A DNA stretch of 64,000 nucleotides from Ganoderma boninense (GCA_002900995.3 CM035304.1:4294134-4358133), one strand, 5' to 3'. Shown: positions 1-10,951, numbered from the stretch's first letter. The notes: generated from the letters alone by a model not told the origin. A program made the numbers and translations.

Positions 1-1279
1 CGTGTGTAGTCCGTTCAGTCAAATAAGCGTTAAGGGGTACTCAAAAAACGCACCCCATGGCAAGGGATAATGCGGTCAAAGTTCCACTCTGCAACCATCC
101 TGACATCACGCCTCATGGCCCTTCATCAGAGTAACACGAAAGGACATGAGAGAGGTTGGCAGGCCGTCAGCAGCATTGAGCACCTACTCTTTGTCCTGGC
201 CAAGCCACCAAACCGTCTTCCTATTCGTCTAACTGAATGGATTCCAGCTGCTCCACGAAAAGAGCGGGGTTCCACCTGCCCGGGAATACTACGCCAAAAC
301 CCCACTAAGCATGGACCAAGAAAGGGATGCCTGGATCCCATACCTGCTCATGGGCCGGGAAGTTGAAAAGGAGGTCGGCTTGGATGAGGGTTTGAGAAGT
401 CCTTATGCAGGAAGGCGACGTCCTTGTTCAGAAATCCCGGAAAGTAGCTGCATGGAGTTAAATCCGTGCATCAAGACGGCGGGGTATGTTGGAGAAGCAG
501 TACACACCAATGTTCAATCTACCGGTAGTACGCACTCAGCTTCGAGGTAGACAGCCATCACAGACTAGCTTTAGACTCACGTCGCCTTCGAAGCCGTACT
601 TCGTGTTCGGCGGATCGGCTCCCCATGCTTGCGTGCTGGAGCATGAGACTAGATCGTCGTAGCATATAGCAGGCTTGCGATCGTACCTCCGTCGAACCTC
701 AGCCCAGCTCCGGCTACCTCTTTCTTCATCTTCGCCGCGTCTACGGCAATCACCTTGGCATCCGGATACTCCTTCTTGAAGTCAGCTGGTGGCATCGCAG
801 AGATGAGCAAGAATAGTTGTGGCGTTCCGAGTACGGTCGGAACAAAATGAAAGCCATACCGAGGAATATATGGTGAAACCTGTCGGCGCCGATGATCCAC
901 CTGCAGGCCAGATGCATTGGACGTCATCTCGTGCGCGGTGGCAAGGGAGCGTGTGCGCACTTTACCGGGCCCAGCTCGCAAAGCTTCGCCTTGGTAGGGT
1001 CATTGAGTGGTGTGGAAGCGAGCACCCAAACGTCTCCGTTGTGTAGTTTTATGGCTGTCGACCGTCCTCCAACAGGGAAAATGTTCATCACCGAGAAGGG
1101 GCTGGAAAGTATCGCATACATGAGCGGCGAAGCCCTGTCCGTGGCTCGACAGCGTACCATGAGAATATCCACACGTCTCTCGAGACCTGGACCAAGCTTG
1201 CAGATCAGTTGTCGCTCGAAGCTTGAGGCGATTTCGGCGTAGTACATACCTCGCGAATGACACAGTCGGAGCCACTCAT
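1..1279 (-). CDS. DUF4336 family protein, 3' end off the window; frame broken as given
   Basis: Spliced minus-strand gene. The start ATG is at 1279 and reads MSGSDCVIRE. Successive exons give DVWIFS, IFPVGGRSTAIKL, VWVLASTPLND, WIIGADRFHHIFL, ADFKKEYPDAKVIAVDAA, DPPNTKYGFEGD, PGFLNKDVAFLHK, QADLLFNFPAHEQ and DVRMVAEWNFDRIIPCHG, which is the order of conserved blocks I know for DUF4336. The family is widespread in fungi and bacteria and its function is unsettled; a metallo-beta-lactamase-like fold has been suggested. The coding sequence continues to position 1, and the last exon lies outside the window. Two lesions are visible. The frame shifts at about 391-402, between the HK and TLIQ blocks. 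An in-frame TAG lies at 229-231, just before a KTVWWLGQDKE segment. It is either a decaying gene or a sequence with errors. The family call is firm; exact exon edges are inferred. Confidence 0.72.
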
Positions 1280-2205
1280 CAGTTATGTTTGCAGGGTAGT
1301 ATGCGGGTACGGGGGGAATGAGAAGCGTCGGACACGCATTTCGCTGGCAGCAGTCTGTACTAGGGATCAGATACGGGCATCGGGATGAGCGGCGGCGCCC
1401 ATGCGGAGAAGAAGATGCCACTTACATCGCCGCCGTCGCCGCCGTGTTCTCACCTGTATATGCATGCGCCCACAAGTTCTGTTTCGCGTTCCCATTCGTG
1501 CCCCGTTGAAGTCGGGTATTTTCTTCCGGTCGTAAGCTGTCCGCTGTGATCAAGCTAGCCTGAGGAAGGGGAAGATTCTTAGTGGAGAGCTGCCAGCCGC
1601 GAAGAACCTCCACCAGACGCCACACCCGGGCCCGAGCTTCGAGCCGCCGCCATGGTTTTGCTGCTGAGGGCCGAAGTGCGGGTTATCGCTGAAACAGCTG
1701 GCGACCCTCGACCCTTGTACTCGGGAGAATCTGCCAGCTCGGAAGAGGCGGACGGAGCCGGATGGACAGAAGTCCCTGTTGCGTTCACCAAATGTTTCGA
1801 ACAGTCACGTTCACATCCTCCACCTTCTCGTTCAACGTCCCCCCGTTCCCGTGCCCTTGACCTTTCAAATTCCAGTGGGACGCGTTCCATGATGGATGCT
1901 TTCGACACTGGCGGAGTACTCGACCGACCTCAGAGGTGCAGTTCAACGAAGCTGGAGTCGTCGGGCCCGAACAGTTCCCGCATCGGGAATGCTGCTCAGT
2001 TAGATTCTCGCGGCGAGGTATTTGTCACGTCAGTGTTGGCATGTCCGGTCTTGCCGCTGCCGGGCGTTCAACGTTCAACGTTCGTCTGCGACAAAAAGGA
2101 GAGTAATGAAGTCAGCGAGAACGAATGCAGCCGAACAGTCACTGGCATTCTGGCATGTATAAAGCGAGCCACCCACCCTCAGACGACCTAGGCGGAGACG
2201 CAAAC
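1280..2205. other. Intergenic region between divergent genes
   Basis: This 0.9 kb separates the start of the leftward DUF4336 gene from the rightward DUF6534 gene. I see no conserved protein blocks or RNA gene in it. It should hold both promoters. The only clear element is the TATA box near 2158. Confidence 0.5.
2158..2164 (+). promoter_or_regulatory. TATA box of the DUF6534 gene
   Basis: TATAAAG lies 42 bases before the ATG at 2206. That is a usual spacing for fungal genes with a short 5' leader, and it supports this start. Confidence 0.5.
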
Positions 2206-4272
2206 ATGGCCCACCCTTCTTCATTCGCGTCTGCCCTCGCTATCCCAGACAAAGATTGGTCGACTTCGGAGCTGCATGCGTCTTGTGTGGCAATACTTCT
2301 TGGGGGACTGGTGGCGTTATAGTGAGTGTCGGTTCAGTTGTCAACTCACAATTTAGCAAGTCGTGCAGGCACTCAATAGCAGTTGACAACAATGTCCTCC
2401 AGCCTCTCCGGCTTAGTCTTCATGCAGGTCGTCATGTACTGGCGACAATTCGCCTCCGATCCCATCAGAACGAAGGCACTGGTGTGTGACCCCTTCGTCT
2501 GCTGCTGCGGCTGCTGAGAGGCTAAAGAGGAGGACGCAACCCGGCATTGATAGGTCATCTTCCTCTGGATTCTCGACCTTGCGCATTCCACGGTCGTATG
2601 CATTGCGAACTGGGAGAGCCTCATCATAAATTTCGGAGTACTTGACAATAGGGACAACATCACCTGGTGGGCGTCGGCCCTTCTTCTTCTCGTTCTTCGC
2701 TGTTGTAACCAGTCTTTCCTAGGTCCTACGCCGTGAGTGCCTTTCTCCGGGATCACCCAAGCGTGCGCACTTACCCATCCGCGTTCCCCGCTCTCGCCCA
2801 GGTTATGACTTCACTAGCGGTGAGTGGGTTTTGCCACACGATCCGGCATCATCGTTCAACAACGCCGACCCTGAGTCGGCTGCGTGCAGGACCTGACAGC
2901 CTTCACCGTTCATTCGTGAGTTCCTTCTTGTCGTGTGAACGGAGGTCAGCGTATCGACTGGTCCTGGTAGCTTCTTCTGCCATCGAATCCATGCCCGTAA
3001 GCAGCGATGGTGCGGACCATCCTCTAGCACCACTGAATCCTGCCATCACCATGGGCACTAGTTAGTGGCAGAAACTGGTGCATAACTGCGCCATTGGTAA
3101 GTCGGTGTATGCGGAGAAACGTTGATGTTGCTGAGATAGCTTGCGACAGGTAATCTTGACATTTGCTCGCCTCGGTAAGCCTGTTCATATCGTTCACGGG
3201 TTCTGTATGCACACCGGAGTTCACACTTTGCGTCCCAACATTGCAACGAAGTTGCTGCTATTAGTGAGTAAACGTCCCTGCTCTCTCAAAACGATCACTC
3301 ACCAACACCCTAGTATCCGCCACAGAAATGTAAGTCAAACGAGCATCGAGTTTCCCCATAGTATGTGTAAGCGCTTAACCTCCATCGTGGCAGGATACGT
3401 CTGGCGAGCTTCGCGGAATTCGTTCAACGATTTGGCGTAGGTCCACTTCGCTGCTGGAACACCAGGACATCGATATTCATCCATTTGCAGTATGTTTTTA
3501 CACTGGGTCTATCCGTCTCGACGACCCTCGACATCCTGATTACTGGGGTCTTGTGCTTCTATCTTCGACGACAGAGGACCGGTCTAGCGAAGTCAGTCAA
3601 ACTAAGGATTTTGATTTCATCGTTCCCTAACAACTTGTGGCCCGTACAGGATGAACCGCAACATCAGCATACTCGCTCTCTACACCGCAGAGAGTGGGAT
3701 GCTCACCTGGTACCCCCTTCACGTCTAGATGTTGGTGCTAGATTATATTATCTCACAACGCCAACGCCATGCCACCTTCACAGGATTACCACGGCCATTT
3801 CCCTGGTTTGTGTACGTCCCATTGAACAGCTGCCCGGAATATGACTTGCTGCTGATTACCCTCACCCGACAGTGGATAACAATGCGGAACAACCTGGCCT
3901 TCCTCGGCGTGCACCTAGTAGTCGGCAAGCGTGAGTTTTTCCCGACTTTCGAATATGAGTGCGGCATGACCTACCCTCTACTGAGTGTACACAAACTCGA
4001 TCATGGCAAGGTGAGTCGTGCCGACGAGCTCCCTCTTTCGATACAGCAGCCCGAGGTGTCACGCCGTTGACCAGCGAATTGTCACACCCAGCTTGAACGT
4101 GCGCAAGGTCTTAGAAAGGTCCTCGGGAAATATTCCTGTGGTCGACAGGCCAATGGTGCTACCATCCGTGCAATACAACCCACACGGCCCGCCAGCCTCT
4201 ACGCCGGTGAGTTCCCAGGCTCCGCATTCAGGTCATGGTTGGAAGCGGCTGCTGACGGACAGACCTCTATGA
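2206..4272 (+). CDS. DUF6534 seven-transmembrane-type membrane protein, many short exons
   Basis: No long reading frame exists here, but exon pieces appear in the order of basidiomycete DUF6534 proteins. Exon 1 runs from ATG 2206 to a GTGAGT donor at 2322 and ends in a hydrophobic ILLGGLVAL helix. Exon 2 from 2403 reads GLVFMQVVMYWRQF. Later pieces are HSTVVCIANW, QVMTSLAVSGF, LQYVFTLGLSVSTTLDILI with RRQRTGL (about 3485-3595), MNRNISILALYTAESGMLTW after an acceptor at about 3649, NNLAFLGVHLVVGK, LYTNSIMA (two splice junctions fit exactly) and SLNVRKVLERSSGN to a stop at 4270-4272. The family consists of integral membrane proteins of unknown function, expanded in mushrooms. Exons between about 2800 and 3400 are uncertain, so I cannot say whether the gene is fully intact. 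Confidence 0.68.
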
Positions 4273-5006
4273 ATGCGTCACTCACCGCCCGCAAATTCGA
4301 AGCTTCATTCAAGCCCTACTACAGATACTACTGACAAGGTGAGTGAAAGAACACTTGTCGAGGTATTTGTCCTCTGAATGGAGCGCGAGACTTGTAGCCG
4401 CCGCAAGTGAATGTCAACGTCGAGCACGCGCCGCTCTGCGGCAGTCGGCAGGCCTCGTTCGCGCAGCCGAGGGAGTATGAGGGGAGAAGTAGGCAGAGAA
4501 TTAATGGAGACGAGTGGCAGCAAGGTTTCAGGGGAGAAGCTCGTACATGAGGAGCGAAGACAGGCAGAGCGAGGGATCATCCCCCAAGCGGGTGGACGGG
4601 CCGAAGAGAGAGGCTGTCCGGCCCGCCTCTTACCTACACGTTCTGTGCCGCGGAGCCGCAGAATCTTATCTAATCACTCTCCCGCGCTGCACAGCCCCGC
4701 TCCCGCAGCACCTGCGGCCGTGCCCATTTTCGAGTCATCCCTCAACGTTTTAGTTCCACCTATCCATCTTCATTCTTATCCGCAAACTATCCGCCCTCAG
4801 AATTCTCAGTTTTGCCTCCGATCCCTCCATAGCTATCCTCCTCCGTGCCTCTATTCACTCTTCAATCAGCCCAGGTGGCCCCCAACCTTTATTTCGTCTT
4901 GCCCCGTCACGGAGCCCTACGTCGTTTCCTTACCATATACAATCCAACACCCCATCCATTCCACATTCCACCACTATCACTCCTGTCTCATCTTATCGCG
5001 TCAAGT
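4273..5006. other. Intergenic region and pyrimidine-rich leader upstream of the HET gene
   Basis: This 0.7 kb has no recognisable coding blocks. From about 4680 it becomes rich in C and T, as is common for fungal 5' leaders just before a coding start. No TATA box is obvious. Confidence 0.4.
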
Positions 5007-7160
5007 ATGCGCCTGCTTGATACCAAGACTGGACAGTTTGTAGATCACGACCCACACACCGGCATATATTCCATTCTCTCTCACACATGGGTTCCCGAGG
5101 GCGAACAGTCCTATCAAGACCTTCGAGTCATCCAACGCGATTACGGCCCCGACGGCCTGCCCTTGCCCACTGCCCCTTCTGTGAGTTCCAGTCCAATCGC
5201 CTCAACCGCCCCCACTTCGCTACTCCCGAACCACCATACTCCTCAATATTCATCGATTTGGGACGATCCACGGTTGTCACCCAAGATCCGCCTCGCATGC
5301 AAAACGGCTGCCAATTACGGTTTCCACTACATATGGATCGACTCGTGCTGCATCGACAAGATGAACAGTGCCGAATGGTCCGAGGCAATCAACTCCATGT
5401 TCGCATGGTATCGCGACGCCGGCTTATGCTTCGCATTCCTGGCCGACGTTCCCCCCGGAAATCCTCGAGAAACCCCACGTTTCAAAACCAGTCGATGGTT
5501 CACTCGCGGATGGACCCTCCAGGAGTTGATTGCTCCCCAGGAGGTCGTGTTCGTCTCTAAGGAGTGGACATATCTGGGATCCAAGGACAGTCTAGCATCC
5601 CTCCTCCGTGAAATTACAGGCATAGAACAGGGTGTCTTGAGACAACAGGTCTCCCTCAACCACGTCAGCATCGCGACGCGGATGTCGTGGGCATCCAATC
5701 GGGAGACAACGCGATTGGAGGACGAGGCATACTCCCTTCTCGGTATTTTCGACATCCAAATGGCCCCCTTGTACGGCGAAGGACGACGCGCATTCAGGCG
5801 ACTGCAGGAGGAGATTCTAAGACGAATCCCAGACCAGAGTCTCTTTGCTTGGGGCAATACACGTACCTACCCTGTCCCCGCAATTTTGGATGTCGATCCT
5901 TGCCACGCTAGTACAACCTTTAGATGGGGATCAGCATCAAATGGACAGAGGGAGGAACGCCCTCCCCTTCTCTCCCAGACCCAAATGTCCTCCTTGAGCT
6001 TGATGAACACGCCCAGCTTATTCGCGACTTCGCCACGCCATTTCCATGGATCGAATGGTGTCAACCCCGTCAACTACGACTTATTCACTGTCCTTCTAGG
6101 CGGCGAGATTGACGTTCCCATCCATGACTATGTTCTATCACCGTACGGTACCCGCACCCAGTTCCCTTTACTATTGCTCGCCAACAAGGCGCCTATTACC
6201 TCTCCAAGTCACGACTATTACATCGCAATTCTGGCTTGCACGGATGAGCATCACAGCAGGCGGAGTTTACTTGGTCGCCTCTGCGTTGTTCAACACTACG
6301 AAAGCCCCTCATCCAAGCTTGACCAATTACAATTACATGCAGCAGTCTTCCAGATGGAGCTCCACGGTCCATGTAGCCTATTCGTTCTGCCGACCACAGA
6401 AGCTCTCCGTGCTTACAACCTCCTCCGCCATATCCGCGTGCGAACGGTCTACCTGCCCCATCCTGATCGCGAGCCTCCACAGCATGAGCTCGAGGGTTTC
6501 GAATTCAAGCCGCCTCCCCAGGATCCAGCATACAAGGGTCGCATCGATGTGTGTTTCACAGAATGGGCCGCAGACAGGCTCCGCACCCAGGGATACGAAA
6601 TCAAGGTCATCCGGGTCCCCGTCGGGGGCATCGCAGGTCCTCGTCTCTGCAGCACCCTCATAAAGCTCTCCAAGGGCGCAGACATGATCGCCATCGTGTA
6701 CCAGTATTGGGTCAGCACGCATTTCGACCCACGCGGGGAACTCAACTTCACGGCCAACATCTACCGTAAGGGCCTCCCAACTACTAGTAGCGACAGGCGT
6801 ACGGCTCACTCCTCGCTTCAAGTTCACCACCCCAGACTGCTGTTCCAAGGCCGCAGCCGATCCCGTTGGCGGGCGACCGCGCCACACAGGATCCCTCAGC
6901 AGGTCCGTCACCGTGAGCAATGCGCCCGAATGATACTGCGCGTAGCTTGCTATGGCGAGAGGTCGCTGCGCGACGTCGCCATGCTTCCGTCAGTGAATGG
7001 CGTGGGCCCTGCCATTGTCTTGCAAGTCCGGCTCGACCTGGTATCCTCGACTTGCTATCATTTGCGCCTCTCGATCGACGAGGAAACTCCAGATGAAGTT
7101 GACGGGGAGGAGAAAGTTGCCATGACAGAGTCGGACCCGGGGCCTGCCACAACTGAATAG
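5007..7160 (+). CDS. HET-domain (heterokaryon incompatibility) protein
   Basis: As an uninterrupted reading from ATG 5007 this gives about 717 residues. In-frame codons extend upstream, but MRLLDTKTG is the typical start of mushroom HET proteins. The three HET blocks are clear: YSILSHTW (residues 21-28), YIWIDSCCIDK (about 108-118) followed by EAINSMFAWYRDA, and RWFTRGWTLQELIAP (about 163-177). HET proteins act in the cytosol in non-self recognition and can trigger cell death; the partner and trigger of this one are unknown. The C-terminal part is a variable family-specific region. After FTANIY (about 6765) the straight reading becomes less protein-like. A 31-base GTAAG...CAG intron at 6766-6796 would restore RFKFTTPDCCS, but later frame changes would then be needed. 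The N-terminal 580 residues are secure; the tail is not. Confidence 0.9.
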   Translation: MRLLDTKTGQFVDHDPHTGIYSILSHTWVPEGEQSYQDLRVIQRDYGPDGLPLPTAPSVSSSPIASTAPTSLLPNHHTPQYSSIWDDPRLSPKIRLACKTAANYGFHYIWIDSCCIDKMNSAEWSEAINSMFAWYRDAGLCFAFLADVPPGNPRETPRFKTSRWFTRGWTLQELIAPQEVVFVSKEWTYLGSKDSLASLLREITGIEQGVLRQQVSLNHVSIATRMSWASNRETTRLEDEAYSLLGIFDIQMAPLYGEGRRAFRRLQEEILRRIPDQSLFAWGNTRTYPVPAILDVDPCHASTTFRWGSASNGQREERPPLLSQTQMSSLSLMNTPSLFATSPRHFHGSNGVNPVNYDLFTVLLGGEIDVPIHDYVLSPYGTRTQFPLLLLANKAPITSPSHDYYIAILACTDEHHSRRSLLGRLCVVQHYESPSSKLDQLQLHAAVFQMELHGPCSLFVLPTTEALRAYNLLRHIRVRTVYLPHPDREPPQHELEGFEFKPPPQDPAYKGRIDVCFTEWAADRLRTQGYEIKVIRVPVGGIAGPRLCSTLIKLSKGADMIAIVYQYWVSTHFDPRGELNFTANIYRKGLPTTSSDRRTAHSSLQVHHPRLLFQGRSRSRWRATAPHRIPQQVRHREQCARMILRVACYGERSLRDVAMLPSVNGVGPAIVLQVRLDLVSSTCYHLRLSIDEETPDEVDGEEKVAMTESDPGPATTE

Positions 7161-7737
7161 AAGAGCAACGACCGTCCCTCATCTCCCTGTGAACCGGACT
7201 CGTTCCCTCCTCTCTGTCTAACGTTTATGGCTACGGCTCCCCATTTCCCATACCGTTCTGATCTTATACTACTTAATCGTTTCAGTACCCGCATGTATTG
7301 TATAGGCGTAAATTGACGATACATTGACATGCATGAGTTGGCCAGAACACAGCATCTACGCTCAAACCCGTGTCCTGGGAATGCAGCTAAGTATCAAACA
7401 AGTTGAGTTTGTGTCAGCTTACAAGACGTGATTGAGGTGGGTGTTGCGCCGACGTTGAGTCCGCGCTTACCGTGGACGCTCGGTGCCATGTGGCTCAGCC
7501 TCGAGGCAAGAAGCCTGTCGTTCGCTTGCACCATCAACAGTTGTGGGTCCAAGATCGGTGGTTTGATGACGGCGCACGGGCCCGCTCATGCAGCCTCAGG
7601 CAAACGGGCATATACGGGCATACAGTAGCATATATTGTAAACATATACACATACATGCGGAAGACAGAAGGCAAATGGCGTGCCCTCTGCCCCGCATCCG
7701 ACTCGGAGTCCATAACAACGAATACAATTCGGAGCCG
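7161..7737. other. Convergent intergenic region
   Basis: The 3' ends of the HET gene and the leftward small heat-shock gene face each other here. I see only AT-richer 3'-flank sequence, for example around 7260-7330 and 7620-7660, and no coding blocks. Confidence 0.4.
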
Positions 7738-8613
7738 TCAAACACAGGCAGCAGCAGAACCGTTCTCGGCGAAGCCAGAGCCAGCAGCGCCCGCTCCGGT
7801 CTTGAGCTGGAGGGCCGACTCGGCCTTCGTGGCGAGGAGCATGTCGGCGAGGCGCGCCCCGGGGTCGCGCGGCCAGGACACAGTGAGCATCCCGTTCTCC
7901 ATCGAAGCTCGGAGATGGGCAGTCTGTGCGCGAGCCGACCCGGCTTGATCAGTCTCACGTTCAGCATCCCGGAGAAGCAGCCCGAAACACTCACCGTGCA
8001 TCCAGCAGGGACAGCGATGGCGCGGCGGAAGAAGCCGTACTTGAGCTCCCGCACCTGCAGCACCGTGACGGTGCCCGCGTGCGCCAACGTCTCCTCCGAC
8101 GCGCGAACGCACACGTCGGCGGGATCGGTCGGTCCCGAGGGATTGGCCCCGGTTTCCGGTCCCGTTGGCGTTGACGTCGCCGATGGGCGACGTCTGCGTC
8201 TTCGGGGCCATCGGAAAAACCCTGCTGGCGGCGCTCGCCGCTGACCACGAGCCGGCCGTCGACGACGTCGACCGTGACGTCCGTCGGGCGGAGCCCGGGC
8301 ACCTCGAGCACGGCCGTGACGAGCGGGCTGCCTCCGTCGTCCCACAGCTCCATCCTGCGGAGTCGCGGATAGGTATTGGATTACGATAACCACACGGGAT
8401 GATGAAGGATGATTAGTGAGCGAGTTGACGTGGGGATGGAAGGCGGGTGGCAGCAACGCACCTCGGCTTATAGACCCGCTGATGCTGTGCCTTGCGCACC
8501 TTGAGAGCGCGCGCGCAGACGGCGAGGCGGAGCATCTCCTGGTCGGAAAGGCTGCGCCCGAGCCGCTTTTCGACGGCGGACACGAACTTGGAGCGTGGAG
8601 GGCGTACCGTCAT
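7738..8613 (-). CDS. Small heat-shock protein (Hsp20 / alpha-crystallin), frame break in exon 2
   Basis: Three exons: 8462-8613, 7995-8354 and 7738-7923, all with GT-AG introns. Exon 1 encodes a helical N-terminus (MTVRPPRSKF...QRVYKPR). Exon 2 carries the alpha-crystallin start MELWDD, LVTAVLEVPGLRPTDV and GRLVVSGERR, then RELKYGFFRRAIAVPAG. Exon 3 gives HLRASMENGMLTVSWPRD, the last beta-strands, and a tail ending AAACV. Such proteins are ATP-independent holdases that oligomerise and bind unfolding proteins. The exons sum to 698 bases, not a multiple of three. The frame switches between GERRQQGF and the RELKYG block, in GC-rich sequence at about 8100-8210. No micro-intron I tried restores it. 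Intron positions match the second Hsp20 gene at 13330. Confidence 0.83.
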
Positions 8614-9793
8614 CTTGGGTCTTGATTTTCTTGTTAATAAAAGTCGTACTACGCGAAATCGAAGTCTTGAATCGTCGAACTTGGGGGAAAAGCGAGAACG
8701 GTCAGCGAACGTGGGCTAGCAGCTGTGATCGTGGGGTTTTTCTCAATATGTTGGGGGCGGGGGAGGGCCAGCGATGGGTGCCCGACAATCATTATATAGG
8801 ACCGGCTCCGAGCGGGGAGCTCAGCCAGTGACTCACTCTCACAGGGAAATGGAGGCCGGGCGGGGCGCGGAGGAGACACCGCCGTTTGCGGACAGGTCCG
8901 AGCGGTGACTCGGCGTTGCGCGTCCCGCCCCGCGAAACGGCACTGCCACAGCATGACCCACCGGGCGCTCAGTGTGGTAAACGAACTCAGCAAACGTAAC
9001 CAGACGTAACCGCACGGCACGAGCGCGGCGGAACTCACTGCGATCTCCATCTGCTCCAAATGGCACTCTTGTACGAGGATTGGAAGTGGGGTTCGAGAGT
9101 GCGTATTATGGGGCCCTCTGGCCCGCTGCGCCAGCGGCACCTTCTCTCTCGAGGACAGGACCCTAATATTGGAGGACGCTGGTCAGCTGAAAGCAGGCTA
9201 CTCTGTTGTTCAATATGACGAGCTCGCACCGCTCTGCGATGACAATGGGCTTCCTCATACACAATTAAAGTTTGAAAAAGATCTGAAAATTTCCTCGAAG
9301 GTGAGTCTGTTGCTGCGCAATCCAAACACAGAGCACACACAGGAACGCCATGACGACACAACACGATGGAACAACGAGGCGGGGCGAAGGGTACAGTGGA
9401 TGATATCACGGAAGCACTAACAAGGATGAGATGGACGTCGTGCCGCTGGCAGACCGCAATCTTCCGCAATCCGCATATGTTGTTTGCACCTGGGGAGTTT
9501 TCACGATGAGTCACGCACAGACAGCCACGGCGGACCTACAGTGGAAGTCAAATGTGGCGATCCACAAGAGCTCCCTTTGTTTCCAACTATCACGAAACTC
9601 TAGTCTCCGGGGTTGTCGGCGGATATCGGAGTCTATGCTGTTCGCCGACAGGCGACTACCGTCAACATACATCCAGTTCCGATTTTATCACTCCGGTGGG
9701 CAGCAAGGCGGAGAAAGAACGTAGAATTAGACACCAGCTCTACATAAGAAGGGGGTACCGGTGCTTGCTATGCTTGTTATGTCTCGTTCAGGC
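8614..9793. other. Intergenic region upstream of the Hsp20 gene and downstream of QCR8
   Basis: This 1.2 kb has no supported gene. Apart from the TATA box near 8795 I recognise no element, and the short reading frames show no family resemblance. Confidence 0.4.
8792..8798 (-). promoter_or_regulatory. TATA box of the leftward Hsp20 gene
   Basis: On the minus strand this reads TATATAA, about 180 bases before the ATG at 8613, implying a 5' leader of roughly 150 bases. I could not define a convincing heat-shock element next to it. Confidence 0.45.
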
Positions 9794-10524
9794 TCAGTGC
9801 GCACCATGACCCGCAACGTGGGCAGCCTTGCTGTTTTGCCACTTGTCGTAGTCCTTCGCCCATGCATAGATGCCGTAACCTGCAGCGTGTATCAGCACAT
9901 ACGTCGATAAAGTAGCGCTCAAGACGGAGACGATCTCAGAGGACGAGTGGGGTACCAAGGGAGCGTGCGGACACAGCCATAACGGCAACGTACCGAGCGT
10001 GAAGGGGATGGACCAGTAGATGAAGTGCTTGGAGAGGCGACGGTATCCGTTAAAGATGTAACCCTGGACGAGGTTCTTGGCCGCCCGTTGCCTGAAGGGC
10101 GAGACCGCTGTTCGACGGAGCATACCGGAAGCATGACGGAATGAACACCAGACGAAAGGTAGTGGTCGGGTCACGAAGTCGAGGCGAGGTATTGGTTGTC
10201 AGCTCGTCATGCAGAAAGCAAGGTCAAGGCGTTACGCACCGTAGGTGACGATGCCCTTCTGCTTGGGCAGGTTGTGGTGGTCACCCCACCAGTTGAGCTA
10301 CGAACGAGACGTATCAGCTCTTCGCATCCTTCACCAATCCTCCACATTCTCCGCAGAACAAAAACGCAGGAAGAGCGCGAATTGTTCCCCAAAAGGCAGA
10401 GCATATACTCACGTAGACCTTGGCTGCAAAACATTCGTGTCAAATCCTGCCACGGGACACTCTCAAACGCAACGTAGCACTCACGTCCGGGCATTTCACC
10501 CCGAGCAACAGCAGTGGGTCTCAT
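9794..10524 (-). CDS. QCR8: Cytochrome b-c1 complex subunit 8 (ubiquinol-cytochrome c reductase)
   Basis: This small subunit of mitochondrial complex III helps assemble cytochrome b in the inner membrane. The exons read: MRPTAVARGEMPGR from ATG 10524; WWGDHHNLPKQKGIVTYG at about 10245-10300; then VSPFRQRAAKNLVQGYIFNGYRRL, SKHFIYWSIPFTLG and, after a further intron, YGIYAWAKDYDKWQNSKAAHVAGHGAH to the stop at 9794-9796. The KQKGI(V)TY-VSPFRQ core and the single hydrophobic helix followed by a charged tail are the hallmarks of Qcr8. Three to four introns of about 50-70 bases split a protein of roughly 110 residues. It is divergent from OST4 with 285 bases between the two starts. No lesion is visible. 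Confidence 0.88.
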
Positions 10525-10809
10525 TGTCGCAGACTTGGAGCTCTAGAGAGAGGAGATGGACAAGAGAGGATGGGAGGAGGTGCAGAGCACGTCGGCGGAG
10601 TTCGGGAGGTTTCGCGACCGCGCGCCAAGCGCCGAGCCACATCCCGACGTGGACGCGCCAAATATAGCCAAACAATCCTGCTAGCGGCGACCACGACGTC
10701 AGACCCAGGTCCGCACTCGTCCTCATATCCATTGTTCTCCCTGCTGCTGGTTATTCTGACATTCAATCTATTTCATCCGTCGACTCGCATTTCGCACGGC
10801 AGGGCAACC
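10525..10809. promoter_or_regulatory. Shared promoter region of QCR8 and OST4
   Basis: Only 285 bases separate the two divergent start codons. A CAAATATAG stretch at about 10660 on the plus strand may serve OST4. The left part is purine-rich on the plus strand, so pyrimidine-rich in the QCR8 direction, as expected for its leader. Confidence 0.5.
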
Positions 10810-10950
10810 ATGATCTCTCACACAACCCTGTACAACCTCGCCAACTCGCTGGGCATGCTGGCGATGTTCACCGTGGTACTGTACCACTTCGTCTCTGTCA
10901 ACGCCCGTCACCTCGAGAAGTCTGCGCACGGTTCGTCTATGGCGCACTGA
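10810..10950 (+). CDS. OST4: Oligosaccharyltransferase subunit 4
   Basis: This is a 46-residue protein in one exon. It begins MISHTTLYNLANSLGML and has a single hydrophobic helix (about residues 9-30), then the soluble tail ARHLEKSAHGSSMAH. The start MIS-x-x-x-LYxLAN, the length and the single membrane span match fungal Ost4, a tiny ER-membrane subunit that stabilises the oligosaccharyltransferase complex for N-glycosylation. The start is fixed because the transmembrane segment begins within a few residues of it. Its neighbour QCR8 shares the promoter region but belongs to a different organelle. Confidence 0.86.
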   Translation: MISHTTLYNLANSLGMLAMFTVVLYHFVSVNARHLEKSAHGSSMAH

Positions 10951-10951
10951 G

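Noticed and set aside
8140..8210. A 27-base micro-intron to repair the Hsp20 frame
   Set aside because: The candidate GTTTTT...GCAG is a multiple of three and leaves the frame unchanged; no other acceptable splice pair was found.
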